From Stenopsyche tienmushanensis (taxonomy: Eukaryota; Arthropoda; Insecta; Trichoptera; Stenopsychidae), in NCBI GenBank assembly GCA_008973525.1, contig WACJ01000265.1, forward strand, positions 434,001 to 498,000: a DNA stretch of 64,000 nt, given 5' to 3'. Within the stretch, counting starts at the first letter, position 1, and the number at the start of each line of letters is the position of its first letter. Below are positions 12,839 through 27,500 of the stretch, one piece after another. The notes under the pieces are model-generated. The model did not search any database. It saw only the letters and a program-made list of their open reading frames with translations, and had not been told where the DNA came from. A program made the position numbers and the translations under genes.

Positions 12839-13990
12839 TATATACTTTAAAATAACGAGTTTTAAAATTATGATTACTTGCTGTTGCTTATTAAAAGTAT
12901 TTTAAAGCAATTTAAATTGTATGCAATCTGTTTAGAAAATATGTACACAGGAAGACATAAAGTAGTAGATTAGAAGCCATGTAGATCACGTCTACCTGAT
13001 AGTTACAAATACAAATGGCACATACATTTTGGACAAATTACATTTTGCCAATGTAAGTGCGCTCGAAAAGCCGGTCGAAGTCTCGCATCTAATTTCAACT
13101 TTTCCACTTTTTCAAACTTTTGCACCGCTAAAGCCTCTTCAGATCTTTACTTTTATACACCGACGCTCTCGCTTCGAGATAAACCAATTTGCTTTGTTCG
13201 TTTGCCAACTTTTAATTATGTCGGGGCGTATGTCAAAATGCGGTCACCTCGATGTATAGTCATTTCTTTCAATGGCACTCCGATTCGATCCAGGTACATA
13301 TAATCCGGTTCAATTTTACGCCAGGATTTGAATTGTTTGCGAATATCACTATTCCATCATAGGGTTGCTTATCAGCAAACATGTTTAGGGTCATCGTTCG
13401 TAGTCGACAGCCCAATCCGCATACAAAGTGCTTAGAATCCGCTTTATGACTCCGCACATACATAAAATAGAATACATGCATAATTTAGCCACTGACCTAT
13501 ATTATTTAAAATATGTTACATTTCATATTTAAGTTTCCGAGAAATGTTTCAAAAAGGACGTAATTAATAATTTAATTTAATACACATGTAAACAACTTTG
13601 AACCCTTAGCATCTAAACTCGTATTTAGTGCCGGGATTTAATGTATCTCATTTTGTTTGAATGTAAATTTTAGTATAAATATATATCATCGCCATTGGTC
13701 TGATGGTGTCCACTAATAAGACAAAGGGCTCTCGACTCTCATTAATTACTACCCTTAGTTGATTTCGGCTATTGTACTCGTATTACACCATTTTTATAAT
13801 TATACCTATTAATCTAGCTATATATATTGTTTAAATCTTTTTAATTTTTAATATTGATTTTATTTTTTTATATATTTCTTTTGATCCCTTAGATTCCTCA
13901 TTTTCATTGAATTAAACATGTTATTCTATGCCGTTTTTTGTTAAAAGCGTGATATTTAAATGGTGTTTATTTACGGATCATTGACAATGC
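12839..13990. other. Non-coding, nothing recognised
   Basis: No coding block matches a known family and no repeat shared with the rest of the window. Confidence 0.5.
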
Positions 13991-14585
13991 TGATACTCAG
14001 TTTATCTACTATTCATTGCTACTTTTACAAATCATGGCTTGCTTGTCACTCGCCATCTCTTACATAGTCGACCCTATCCAAAAATATGGAGCATGATTAA
14101 CCTTACCGGTTCGGAGCCAAGAAGCTAGAGGAACAGAACAAGGACAAGAAGAACATTAAATAGAAGACCTTGAGGAAAGGCATATAAAGAACTTTGCAAA
14201 GTTAATAGTATTGTCTTCCGTTAAATTCTATATCACTTTGAAATTGACGAACTGAAAGGATCGACCTGAAATAGGAAAGCACTCTATCTCGAATTCGCTA
14301 GAGTAAGTTGCTCGTGGACGGGGAGACACCCTCAGTTGGCACAGGAGCGAATCTGAGATGCACTTAAGCGTCACGTATGTCTTCACCCAAGCCCGGCAAC
14401 GCCCTAGCTAGAAAAATAGGGACTGAACTCTTTGCACTCCAGAAAGCTCTTTCCAGTAGAATAAAAAAAGTCGTCTAGAGTAGTTTTCCACTGTTTCCCG
14501 AAGAAAACTACTCAGGCTCTATAAATCTCCCACACTTTACGTTAATTCCCCCTGGATGAGCATTCAAAATGAAACTCGGTGGTAA
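13991..14585 (+). repeat. Interspersed repeat family S, copy A
   Basis: A roughly 590-base element also found at 20237-20795, 23747-23960 (internally deleted) and inverted at 27940-28400. Shared blocks: TGATACTCAGTTTATCTACT, CGGTTCGGAGCCAAGAAGCT, ACACCCTCAGTTGG, CTTTCCAGTA, CTGGATGAGC. It has no coding potential. A non-autonomous element, type unknown. Confidence 0.75.
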
Positions 14586-15435
14586 TGATATTGAAGAGGC
14601 CCATAGTTTGTGGCTGCAATATGATGATTATCTGTTTAACATTTTTTTTTCTATCCAATTGATGATTCAACAGCCTTGCCGATCTTTATCAGTCGTATAC
14701 AAAGTTTTCGTCAACCATTATTGTATATGCAAGTTTTCAAAATTATTTTTTGCTGATGTAGCTATGCATTCGCCCGGTTTATTTAATGTCCATACTGCCA
14801 CAAGCATTTTATTACAGTATCTAATAGCCTTTAAAGAAATTCGCTCGTTTTTAACCTGTTAGTCACGACAAAGTTAGTGTGAATGGAATTAAAAGGGGAA
14901 TAAGTGTAATTTCATTCATGAGCCATTCAAACATTTCATGAATGCAATCCACTGCCTAATTGCATGGAAACAAGTACAGGATGCCAGTTGCATAAGTGCA
15001 GCAAACTCATTAAGGATAGTCATGAATTCACAGATATATGTTGTCATTAACAGCCATTTTCTGCTGAGTGTATGATATGTAAATGCAAGATTAACCCTTC
15101 TACTAATTAAAGTTTCTATTAACTCCCGCCAATGAAAGTGATCTGGCTGGAGATTGGTAAATAAATGATTGGTAAATTGGTTCAAATTCTTATAATGTAA
15201 ACTATGATTTATGATAATTCTGCAGTAATTAGAATATTGCTGAAAAAAGCTGCCATATTTTATGCCCGATGCACAAAATAACAATTTTCAAGCAAGTAGA
15301 GCAAAACGTTTGCCAACAAATTAGCAACTGATCATCTTATTGACCGAAGTGTTAAACTGTCGTGATATGTTAACTCATTAAGAATTATCTGCTTCTTTGG
15401 TAGCATTATTCACTTATCTTTTGGTTTGTTTTCAG
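14586..15435. other. Non-coding sequence before the first located exon
   Basis: No exon-like block. It ends in the T-rich acceptor tract of the exon at 15436, so at least its 3' part is intron. Confidence 0.5.
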
Positions 15436-15542
15436 GTGTATTGCTCTTGGAGTAATTTTGGGCTTATACACCCCAAAAGATACGCCTGCCTGTGCTCCAC
15501 TACTACTGAAGCTTCTATGCGGCCATATGGCTATTATCGTTG
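15436..15542 (+). CDS. inaE: DAGL exon: end of TM1, first extracellular loop, start of TM2
   Basis: The acceptor follows a T-rich tract ending ttcag; the donor is GTGAGT. The exon begins with the last base of a split codon and reads CIALGVILGLY, then a Pro/Cys loop, then LLLKLLCGHMAIIV, ending with one base of the next codon. It corresponds to the FGLVYNP...C region and start of TM2 in vertebrate DAGLA. The preceding exon, which should carry the initiator Met and the RRW-SDD motif, was not found upstream. Confidence 0.85.
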
Positions 15543-18500
15543 GTGAGTATACACCTCTTCATGTTGGCTTAATGTTAGACGAATATATTTAAATGGATGA
15601 AGCACTCGCCTAATGCTTTTTTGCTACAGTCGAGAAAACGACATCACATTAACGTTGGACCCGTTAAAGTAGACTTTAAAATTTTATCTTGCGAGCGTGT
15701 CTTCAATTAGTGTAATTATGCTCTTCAGATCAGATGTCTTCGCAGCGTATAAAGCAGAACGAAGTTGTAAAATCTTCATTGGTTATAAACATTTTTTTCC
15801 GTAAATTTACATTAGCATTTTTTGTACGAATAACACTAAGCATTTGAGTTCTAATCCATCAGCAACGTACGGTTTTATAGATTTGTTCTGATTTTATTTT
15901 CAGCTTCAGCCATCAACGAGTTGGTTATGTGTGCAATATCGATGCGTGGCAGCATTTTAGATGCAGCACCACGAGCTTCAATACAGAAACTTATATATGC
16001 GCGAATAGGTAAAGTAATTTGAATTTGCTTCCATAATATATAAGGCATACGGCATGAATACATAATGATCTAATTAACAACATTTCAAAGCTGGTTTAAA
16101 TATTGGATTGTATTACGAGATTAGATTTTAGGGAAATATGGTCTGTCGATCGAAGAAAATCAAATGATTATGTGAATACAAAAGCCATTAAAGGCATGAA
16201 TCATCAATAAAAATCATCATTTACATAAAAAAATTCATTCTATCTATTTTTCATAATCTTATCATTCATTATAATTCAAATCAAGATCAAAGCAATTCAT
16301 CACATAGGTATTCGCCCTTGGCTAGACATCGTCCTTGCAAAGAAAATATGTACATACTAGACTCTATGTAATCCAGAAAGTCCAATCTTACAAAATTTTC
16401 GATCAAAAAGTCTTAAAAACAATCAATGTGGTGGTTTTCCATTGCCTTCCATTTATGAATATGAATGAATAAATAAAAGATGATCTATGACGAAATAGCT
16501 ACAATTCATTTTAGAGACGTATCCCGAAAGTAAGTGTACTAAATTTTTATATTTTTTTAGAAAAAGTGTTTTTGAAAAATAAATACAGGATATTGTTGAT
16601 ACACTTGTTAATTATTTTTCAACATAATAACCATCCCGTTCAATGGATCTGGTGAGCCGTGGCACAAGATTTTTTATGCCCTCCTCGAAAAACTCTCCCG
16701 CCAGTTTCTTCCCCCACTTCAGAGCCTCTTTCTGCACCTGCTCTGATTTTTTTTTTACCAAAATTATGGTTTTGATTTTTTTGGTAGATGGGGAGTTGGT
16801 GTGACACCACTGTGACGACTGTCTTTTTAACTCAGACGTATAATGAACATAGAGCTCAGAAAAGCCTCACCTTCCAATTCAATTCACTCGGGCGCTATTG
16901 ACCTGCTCGCATTTGGCAAGTTTTCTTACTGACATCTTTCACGCAACTGGACACTTCAACCTGAATTTACGTACTACCATGTTCTTGTTATGCTCGCTTA
17001 GCTATGAGATCCCTCTTTACCGCTCAGTATGGCCAATAATTAAAAAACAAAAAAAAAACCACAGTCCGTATTGTCACAGTACACTTACTTTCGGGATATA
17101 ACGAATTTAAATAATTTTAGATTATCTTGTTTAACATAATTTTGCATTTAATACTAAAAAATATTTCGATAAAGCATTTTTACATTGTCTTCAAATACCG
17201 TGTCTTTAAAAGTTCCCAATATATTTTTTTGGTACTGTTTCCGTAGTATTTACACGTCTGCCAGTGTATACCGTTTTATTTACATAGTGCAGCGAAATTC
17301 GGTTAATTGGGACACGCCAAGACTAATCGGATTCATCCAATTAAGCAACTCCCATGATATAGCGATGTTTTAAGCAATAAGTTGAAAAACATGTTACAAA
17401 GCAGGTATTGAATGGAAAAGCGCTTTGCTGAATCTCGTTTGCGTCGTATCTGTCTGTTTTTGTTGGCGTCTTGGGACGTAATCAGTAATTATATATACAT
17501 GCATCAAAAGTTTTAGATTGCATAGCATCAAAGTTTCACTGTATTCAGAACTTGTTAACTAATTGGCGATTTAACACCAATATTTATTGTAAATTCTGGA
17601 ATGGTCGAATAAATGTATTTATTTGAGTGTAAGTCCTACCCTTGACTAGATACCGTATTAATCTGGACTGTTTTTAATACCTGTAATGATCCAATTATTA
17701 AGGTAGCTTTGATAATTTAAAAAAATAGGTTTTTTTTTGCGTTTTCGCAAAATAAATACGATAGATTATGCATTTATCTTAATAATTTTGAATCACAATG
17801 CCTTATTCAATTAATCTGATTTCAGCTATCTTAGTGTTGGATATTCTATGGCTTTCCCTAAGCATTGCGTGGTTGAAGCACTACTACGTTGAATGTCCGA
17901 CTCCAGTCGCCAAAGAAGCATTATTGGGTGAGTACTTTTTATGTTTCAAGGATGTGACATTTCTTAGAATGTGACTTATGGAAGTTTCTTAATATACTTT
18001 AATTTATCAACCAACTGTTAGTGTAGTGTATCTATCGTATTGATCCAAGTTTAATCTGATTTGCTTGTTTAGTCGCATATGAATGATTGATTGAACAAAA
18101 ACAATTATAATGTAACTTAAAAAAAATAATGATAAATTCACTTAACACATATGTGCGGGAAGGTATTAATACGCTTTTTGCCGAGTGATGGTTATCACCG
18201 GGAAAGATATCATTATGTCATATAATTTTGTAATATTTTTCTTTAATTATGTCATATAGACTGACAAAAGTCAATCAAATCAAAAATAATCAAGCCAATG
18301 CATTGATTTGTCAAAAACTAATTTTAGCGTTTAGATGTTTGCAAAATATATTTATTATATTTTAATTTACAGTTTAAATGATCAGCGACGATCTGATACA
18401 AAATAAAAACATGAGATCTTGCTTCGGATCATTTATTGCTATTTTCCTTACCATTTTTAAAGGGACCTTTAAGTTTAAATAGAATCATCCATAATGATAG

Positions 18501-21500
18501 AATGTCAAGTTTTCTTGCTTAACAAAGAAAAAGTTTGATATATAAATGATATATATGTATAAATAGAGAGAGAGAGAAATAGAGGAAATCCCTTATATTC
18601 GACAACGGATACGGCACTATAAGAAGGAGATCAACACATTGTAGCCGGGAAGACTAATACTAGGCTTCTTCTAAATTAGTACTGTAATGCGAGAATTCAC
18701 AGGGTCAGTTGCTATAAAAAATATAAAATTCCGGTTAAAAATATTTGATTTTTTTGAGGTTATAGCGATTTTTACATGAAATTATTTAGTTGTGCGCGGT
18801 ATGCAAAATCGTCTGCACGCGTCGGCACCCGTTTAAAGTGTGTCAATTAGTTGATGACATTTTCGTGGATATTTCTCTTCCTTTTCTCACATAAATGATT
18901 TCATCCCGATGATTGACGTCTGGATTCATTGTCCAGATGATGTAATCGTCGTGATGTTCGCCTCTCTGCTATTTTACGACGAGCCGCATTCGAAGGCAAT
19001 GTACCAGAAATGTATACGCCCTTTGATGTGCTGTTAAAATCTTTACGTCTGAAAACTATTCAGCCTTTTATTCCCTTCGGCAACGGAAATTTACTCCGTC
19101 TTTTGTGACCGTTTTTTCGCGTCTGGTTTGTTCCCTTTGTGCTTTGGATTGCTCTTCATTCCGTGAAAACCTCTAGATTACCCGACCAGAACACGGCCTA
19201 GTGAAGTGGGTAGTTTACGTTTCTACAAGTCTCGCCTGCCTCAATTATTGCTATCTTCTACACACACTCCTTCATCATCGCGACTAAACACACTCTTTTG
19301 TCGCTGAATTGTAAGAATATCCCGTCCGACGCCGGGGGGGATGTCATTCGTCCATTTTCGAAATTACCCCGAATGAAAATTTTTGCGATGTTTTTTCCGT
19401 GTCCTTCTGCGTTTCCATCGCGACATACCATTTTCAGGATGCCTCTAAAGCAATAAATCATTCAGAAGCTGCAACCTGCACGTTGAATAATTCCGGGACA
19501 AATTGGTACAGCGTGCTGGAAATTTCGACCAGATCCAGCATCCGCTTATATTCGCTATACGTTTGCATTTATCCGGTCGAGTGGCCCGTAAAATGATTAC
19601 CTATATTAATCAGAACTAATAAACCAAGCTCTTCGTTTGCGAAGCTTTAGAACCGACTGCAGGGACTGGAGGACCCACTCGTGCCAGATTGCTCCATATA
19701 ATTTATTGCGAGAAGTAAGCGAGAATATCGATATAACACTTAATTAGCCGTGATATAACCGGCAACAGACGTTGATGAGATAAATTATTTTGAATGAAGC
19801 GGAGGCTTTCGAGATGCTGCCAAATAGCGCTTTGATTTTTTCTGAAAAGAATTTAAGCCCATTTTGATCAATAAAAATTATTCCAGAAGCCATGCGTGCT
19901 GGAGCGGGATGCTTCAAAGGTCATCCGGTGGTTTTAGCTAATGACATTTTTATATATGCGGCAATCCCTCAATTATGACTTGATTTATGTTTGACACCTT
20001 GGCTGAAATAAATAAAATCCCATAAAACCATAGATGAGTAATGAAATAATAATAGGATGTCCAAAAGTAACATCGTTTAGCATTTAGTAGCGAGTGTTTC
20101 TAAGATAGACGTAGCTTTCAAAATTCTGACTTTTGACCATTACAACTACAAGAGAGTTACCAATTTATAAAAAATGTATCCACGAAATACTAATTAATAT
20201 TCATAGCCATTCACGAAAGACTAAATAGTTTTTGAAGGTTCCCACCCGTTCTGGGCATTTGGCTACTGGCCCAGCAGCTGGAAAACTAAAGGAACAGAAC
20301 AAACACGAGAGGAACAACCTGCAGACGCCCTGGAAAAGCGACAAAGGAAGAATTCCGCTTGAAAACGATAATATATATTCCAGTGCCTTCTATATCAATT
20401 TGTATTCGCCGAACTGAGAAGGTCAACCTGAAATAGAAAACTACCCAGTCTCAAATTCGTAGGAGTAAGTTGCGCGTGAATGGGGATACACCCTCAGTTG
20501 GTATAAGAGCGAATCCAAGATGCATTTTACGTCACGTAGGACTTCACCCTAGCCCGGCAGCGCCCTCGCGAGGAAAGGAGGGACTGGACTCTTTGTACTC
20601 CAGAAAGCCCTTTCCAGTAAAATGTCGCAAAACAAGATCGCCTAGAGTAGTTTTTCTCTATCTCCTGAAGAAAATAACTCAGTCTTTACAAATTTCTCAT
20701 ACTCCCTATCGAGACGGTCGCGAAAGCGCCCTTCGACACGTTCATCCAGGTGACCCGCTAGGTGAGCGTTCTAAATGAAACTCAGAGGTCATGCAACCTT
20801 CAATATCGAGCGAACAAGAAAGTGAATGTATGATAGAGACAAATTGGATTCAACCCCTTCCTGTGAATTGAAGAGGCCCTAGTCTTGCAGTGAACTGTAT
20901 GTGGCTGTACTATCAAGTATACAATGATGCAATTTTTTTATAAATGATTCCATACTTTCTAATGGTAACATAAAATGTGTTTCTTAAACCGTGTCTCGAT
21001 ACAAACTATGTCGATGTCAATTGGTCTTTCATCTTGAGATTAATTTTAATACAAAATTTTCTGACTGGTTACAAAACGGATCCGTACAAAAACGAAACTT
21101 CTTCCGGACATCCCTAACATTTACCCAATGTTGAAATTATAAAATCACTATAAAATCTAGGCTAAGTTAAGATTAAATTTTAACGAATTAATTCCAACCC
21201 ATATATTATACCGTTCACGTTGGGTCAACCTTGAGATTCTCCATGGAAATTGCTTCTTGGAGCAAAGCCAAAGGTTTCCTAGAAATATATTGTTTAGTTA
21301 ATGTCGGTATAACTAAGTGACACTTTTAAGCGACGGTAAAAACAATTATTCCTTATCATTTATCTACCGGTTATTAGTTTGTTAAACCAATTAAAAATGT
21401 GGTGGTTGGTGTCATTTCATTGTGGTTATTATATTTTATTAAAATGATTTATATTAATATTTGTGAATTTTATCTTATTAAGTCAATAATTCGTATTTCT

Positions 21501-24500
21501 TTCGAAAAAATCACCATACCAAAACATTTGGAAGTTCGACAGTATTAATATTTCCGATTTATTATTTTGATCCAGGTTTAGTCTCATTTATTAAAATTGA
21601 TGGAATGGAATGGAATGGAATGACTGCCATAAATAACTGATTTACAACATTCTTTACAGTATCATTATAAAATAATGATAATTTTGTTACTCTCTTTAGA
21701 TCATTTTCTGCCTAAAACTAATATTCAAATAATCCTTATCCTAACTAAATCATATGGGAAAAGGCAAAGTACATCTCTGTTTCTAATTAATTAAACCATA
21801 AATACAAGATATTGTTAACTGCCCGTGATAAGTCTCATGAATAATAAGGATGTGGCATAATTTCATAATGTAACCACTTCCATGATATAGTCAATTAATG
21901 TTAATTTATTATTATTTTACATAATGTTTTGTATCATAAATATTATACTCAGCGTGACTATAAAAAAGAGATTGCAATTTAACACGTTATAGTCCGGATC
22001 AAACGTTTTCGCATGATAAATGCACTCAAATTTATACTGAAAACGACACTGCGTTGATGAAGTTTGATTTAGGTTATTTTTTATTGAGTTTTGATATGTT
22101 TCATTTCATAACCGTTGTATATATTAAAATGACTAGGGCATCTAATCCCGAGACCCCAGACAGTTTTAGGTGCTTATGAATCCCGGGATTAGTAAACGTA
22201 ATCCCGAAAAATTCGGGATTGAAATTTTTATCTAACGGAAATCGTACACCTCACCAGCATGATGAAGGCTATTAAATCGAGACATTCCCGCCGAAATCTG
22301 GACGCTTAGAAACAGTGTATACATATATGTTTTTCAAATTGTTATATTAACCTTTCCCTACCGGTGATGTATTTACTACACCACGACTCTAATAATGGGA
22401 ATATCGATATGAAATATAATAGATACGGCGTTCAGAATTTTTGTATTCCTCCGTAATACAATTACGAATCATATAAAACTATTATAGTATATAAATATTC
22501 ATCTGCAGCGACGGAAATAAACAATTTGTCGGGAAATCGGGAATTTTGCGAGTTTGCAAAAAAGAATTTTATCAGTCACATTGATGGTGTTATACCTTCG
22601 ATGATGATACCTTCGACGAGTGTGGAAGCTGAGCGTGCATTTTCAGCAGCAAGTTGCCCGGCTTTCAAAATCAGATCCAGACTAAATGACGAAACACTCG
22701 ATGCTTTAATGTTACTTTATATTAAAGCAAATGGACTTATTACTAAATTTTGATCAAATTTATCAATGTAATTTCTTAAACTATTGAAAATCTCGGTCCC
22801 GGGATGGTGTAATGCAATCCCGAAATCCTGGGAACGAAATTTTGTCTCGGGATTAGTTTCCCTAAGAGTGACTGTATGTCAAGCAGTTTTTCTGATCAAT
22901 TATAACATTTCTTATTAAAGAAAGAAAGTAACAAAATGTAATTCATGCTATAAAAACTCAAGATTTTAAAAATCACTTCAGTGATTTTTTTTTTCTGTGA
23001 TGATAAAAGACCGTTTCTGCTAGAATTCATGCCATAGAAAACTATCATAATAGGAACGACTTATGTCCACACAATTATTTTTTTTGCTTGGGACTATCAC
23101 AAGGAAAAATAGAAGAAAACCCATCAAAAGGCGTAGTATTATATTGTGCAGTTTTTTATTTCCTTTCTAGATAGATAAGCTATTGAACGCTCCTGTGCCA
23201 AAATTTATTGCCCCTAGTAAAAATTGATTTATTACATTGCCAAAAATAAATCTTGTGTAAATATTCTTGATAGTAACTTCTGATTGATAGTATTCCTAAA
23301 ATCGATAAGCAATTTCCAGGAAATCAAGATACGCATTCGAATAATATCAGAAATGTAAACAAATAGAATACTTGATTCCAATGCTCTGAAAACAGATGTT
23401 ATTCGACTTTTCTCACTGTGTTTGCTATTTATTATAATAAACAAATTTCTATACTCGCACGAGGCAGTCATTATCATCAGATTTATTAATAAAAAGTTAT
23501 AAATTAATACGCGCGCTTATCAGTTATTTGCAATGTAAATTGTCCCACAAGCGTTTATTAATTACTCTATTTGGATGACTCATATAATATGATGCATTTT
23601 ACAATTTATTTTATTTATATTAGGTCCTATGACACAGCAGCTTCTCCTAACTACTAGGCGTATACGATTTTATGTATTTTAACTATTACCCACTTGACTA
23701 GTAATTATTTACAGATTAAATACTGAAATACTCCTTTAACAGCAAGCTGATACTCAGTTTATCTACTGTTCATTGCTACTTTTACAAATCATCACTTGCT
23801 TGTCACTCGCTATCTTTTACATAGTAGACCCTATCCAACAATATGGAGCACGATGAACCTTACCCGTTCGGAGCCAAGAAGCTCTAGGAACAGAACAAGG
23901 GCAAGAAGAACACCAATACCTTTATTCAAGATACCCGCTGGATGAGCGTGGTAAAGTGAGTTGCTTCCTTAATTTTAACTGAGCACATGCTTTCCAGTCC
24001 AGTTAATTTAAATTCTTGGTTTATAAAAAGTATTCGTTAACGTATCGACATCATTTTGAGTATAAATTATAGCCCTGCCCTCGAACGAAAAATTTGCATC
24101 CATCATTCAATGTTCGATGAAAATTTTTCATGAAATGAATGAATACATTCTTGGTTTAGGAAAAATATTTTCCTGTACAATGTACAGTGTGTAAATCGTT
24201 TTTAATCTTCTCGTACAATATACGAACTTGTATATATAAATTAAAAGAGTAAAAATAAGCTGCAAAATATTCCATTGGTTTAAATCTGGCAAAATTGAAA
24301 TGTCAATCAAACAGGAAGAACGGGGGGGCATATAAAACAGAAGTTGTATTTTTAGCCATAACGTTGCCCAATGGCACCAACATCATTACGACGAATTTGC
24401 AGCGAGATATTAAATGTCCAGAACTTCCCTGTCATAATAAAAAAAAAAAATGGAATACGCGAACCGGGTCGTTCCAGTTTGCAATCGATTTACGCCACGT

Positions 24501-27500
24501 AAAAAGGACGTCCAAAGCTGAAAGTGATTAGTATGAGTAATTAAGGTCAAATGACAGATTTCATGGCATCAGCTGAAAACGATAAGGGTCAAACTTATCA
24601 GCGTCCGTTGAATCCATCTATTAATTTCGAAATTGGAGACTTTGGATACAAGAAAAACAAGATTTTGATTTGCGTCACGCTTTTGTGATTTCAAACCGGA
24701 GTATACGTTATGTTGGGGCGAAATTTGTGGGTTTATGATTTCTGTACGTTTGAGTGTGCCACTCGCTTTTAAGGTCCTTAAGTGGCTCAAAGAGGTCTCA
24801 GTCGCGAGTATACAACTGAGGACTTTAATGGGGATGGGATAGTTGCCCTCATTCAACAGGAGTGTCGGCTGTCATTTTATGAGGAATGAGGGTGGGATTG
24901 TCGCCTGGTAAAAAAACACTCACTTAGTGCTTTTAGTGCTCTTGAACAGGATTAGCATCGCTCTCGTTCTGACACATATTTCAACAATTGGCCACTGACA
25001 GTATGACAGATCTCTTATTCGTCACAGATTTGATTGTATTAACAATTTCGCGAAACTAGGAGGTTAATTTGAACAAGATGCAATTCTAAAAAAAATCAAA
25101 ATAAAAGATCTAATTGCAATAAAAACTTATAGACCACCGTGTATATATACTATTATACTCGTATTAATTGATTGTTATGACTTGACCTGGGGTCATTTAG
25201 ATACCAATTAATCTTTCTGCAATTGCATTGCATTATAAATTGCGTCATTTTATCTACATATGTGTAATATAATATATAATGAAAACATTTTTACAAATGC
25301 TTGAATTAATCATGAATTGATCTTAACTCTTTGCGGTCCTATGTCGAGTCTGGCTCGACATTTTGTTTCTGCATTTTTTCCCCATTCAAATTTAAAATCA
25401 TGTGATTTTATTTTGCGTATCGTGTTTAGGACAGTATTTGAAAAATAATATTGGTTTTTATGATCCTTTATAGTGTTTCGCCTACCAGCTAGAGATACAA
25501 AGGAAAGGGGCTGTTGTCCGAATAAAATCCTAAAACATAGGCAGTGATTCTTAATGTGCGCTTTCTTGAATATCTCCGATCATACTTCCGATATTTTTAC
25601 GTAATCATATAATATTCATAATTTTGAAATTGCAAATATTATTATGTGCGATAGAGTAAAAATTAGCCGTTTAAGCATAATATCATAATATTAAGGTTTT
25701 GACATTGCAAAATACACAGACTACATAGACGATGGTTTTTTGACACATTCATCTCGGTTGCTCACGAAGTGAAGGGTTTAATGAGATAGATTAAATAATA
25801 TTTCGATAGATTGTGACTTTCAGCATTATTATTTATTTCGTCCATCGCATCAGACTATTGCTTATATTTTCGAAATATCATTAAAAACCATAAGTCAAGT
25901 CAGTATGATTTTACCCTTTGGAGGATGAAAAATGATACCGCATTTTGAATGACGCTTTCAACTTTTGAAAGATTTCAAAGCAATTCCAAAGCCGACCTTA
26001 TAAGAGTGTCTATTATGAAGAAGTTCTTTCAGCTTCAGTAAAGGCTTCACGAAGACCTCATTAGGAGTCACTGATTCAAACTCTATTATAGTAGGATTAT
26101 TATACGTCATCTTTTATCCAAACATGTCCTTTTGAGGTCTGTTTTTTTTTAATTTGAATTTTTGAAATCACTCGTTAAAATCGCCACTAAGGAATTGTAA
26201 GGTCGCTTGTGCAAATGTTTCATACTAAGATAGATAATATAAATATGGCATTGCTAAAAAAATGTATTAAATAATTAAAATCATATTTATTCAAGGCTTA
26301 AAATCTACGTTTTCCTATACGAAAATATATTATTTAATTAAAGACAGCAGGAAATAATTATTTAAAAAAAAAAACATATATGCTTATTCAAAAATGGTCG
26401 TATATTAATCTAAAATATAGTTATTTCCCATGGCGAATCCAAATATGGGGAATATAGAGGTTGTGGTAAAACCATCCAGTTGAAATTCTGAATTTCATCA
26501 GGGACTATTTTTGCAATATGTGAGCATACATTCAAAATATAAATCTTGACGTAGGAGTCGAAACTGATGTATATAATAAAAACATATTATTTTATAGATT
26601 TAAAACAAGCAATTATTGCATAGAAATAATGCTAATCAATAGCACTGATAATAAATATTTTGGAAGGCGTACGATCACAAATTGAATTTAAGTAACAGTG
26701 CCTGAAAATAATGGATCAATTCCCGGCACATCTAATATATTATTTGCAATGATTTTCCACTAAGGATACCTAACCGTTTTAAATATTTAACACCATCCAT
26801 ATTAGGTCTAATGACCAGGATATGATAGTTTTAAATATTTATTGACATAACATTTTTGCTTTTAGTCCTTTAACCCTTTTCGGCTCATAGGATCATTTTA
26901 TTCAAGTTTTTTTTTATTTATATTAAATTATTATTTTTTTCATAAGAAATATTTATTTCATCAGAACTTAAAAAATGCTAACTATAAAATTTGTAATCGT
27001 TTAAATTACATGTAAAAAAAGATCTGTGCGATCTGTGGATTTGTGTGCACTTTCACGATGCGAATTGATGTGATATTTTTTATTTGATATGTAAGTGATT
27101 TCATAATAAGGTTATTCAATATTACTGATTGGATTCCAACCTTAAAAACTGTTACGTAGGAGCGGGGGCCTCTCAGGGCAATTTCTTTCGATTCTTTCTT
27201 CTTTCGGACCATGTGTAGCCGGACGGGCGTCAAACAAAAATATTCTCTTCTCTAAGTAATTTTCTATTCAGTACGAAATATATCTGGCTGCGAGAAGGAC
27301 GTCCTCCCGCAGCCAAGGTCAACCGCCGACTCTTCTCGACTCCCACCTTTTGCGCGTTAGCAATCAACCGGAACGGTTCACGCGCAAGAAACGAACGGTC
27401 GTTAATTACAGGTGCAATGTCCCTGCAACGCCACAGAAGATGGCGCTGTTAAAATAGCATATTGCACATAAAGAGAGATCGAAGATGTCGCTGCTAATCT

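Noticed and set aside
14916..15284. 122-codon minus-strand ORF, the longest outside the DAGL exons
   Set aside because: No domain, no conserved motif, no splice or start context; acceptable as a chance ORF.
16898..17101. 67-codon ORF in the TM2-TM3 intron
   Set aside because: Runs across the right terminus of mariner copy M1 and has no transposase or host similarity.
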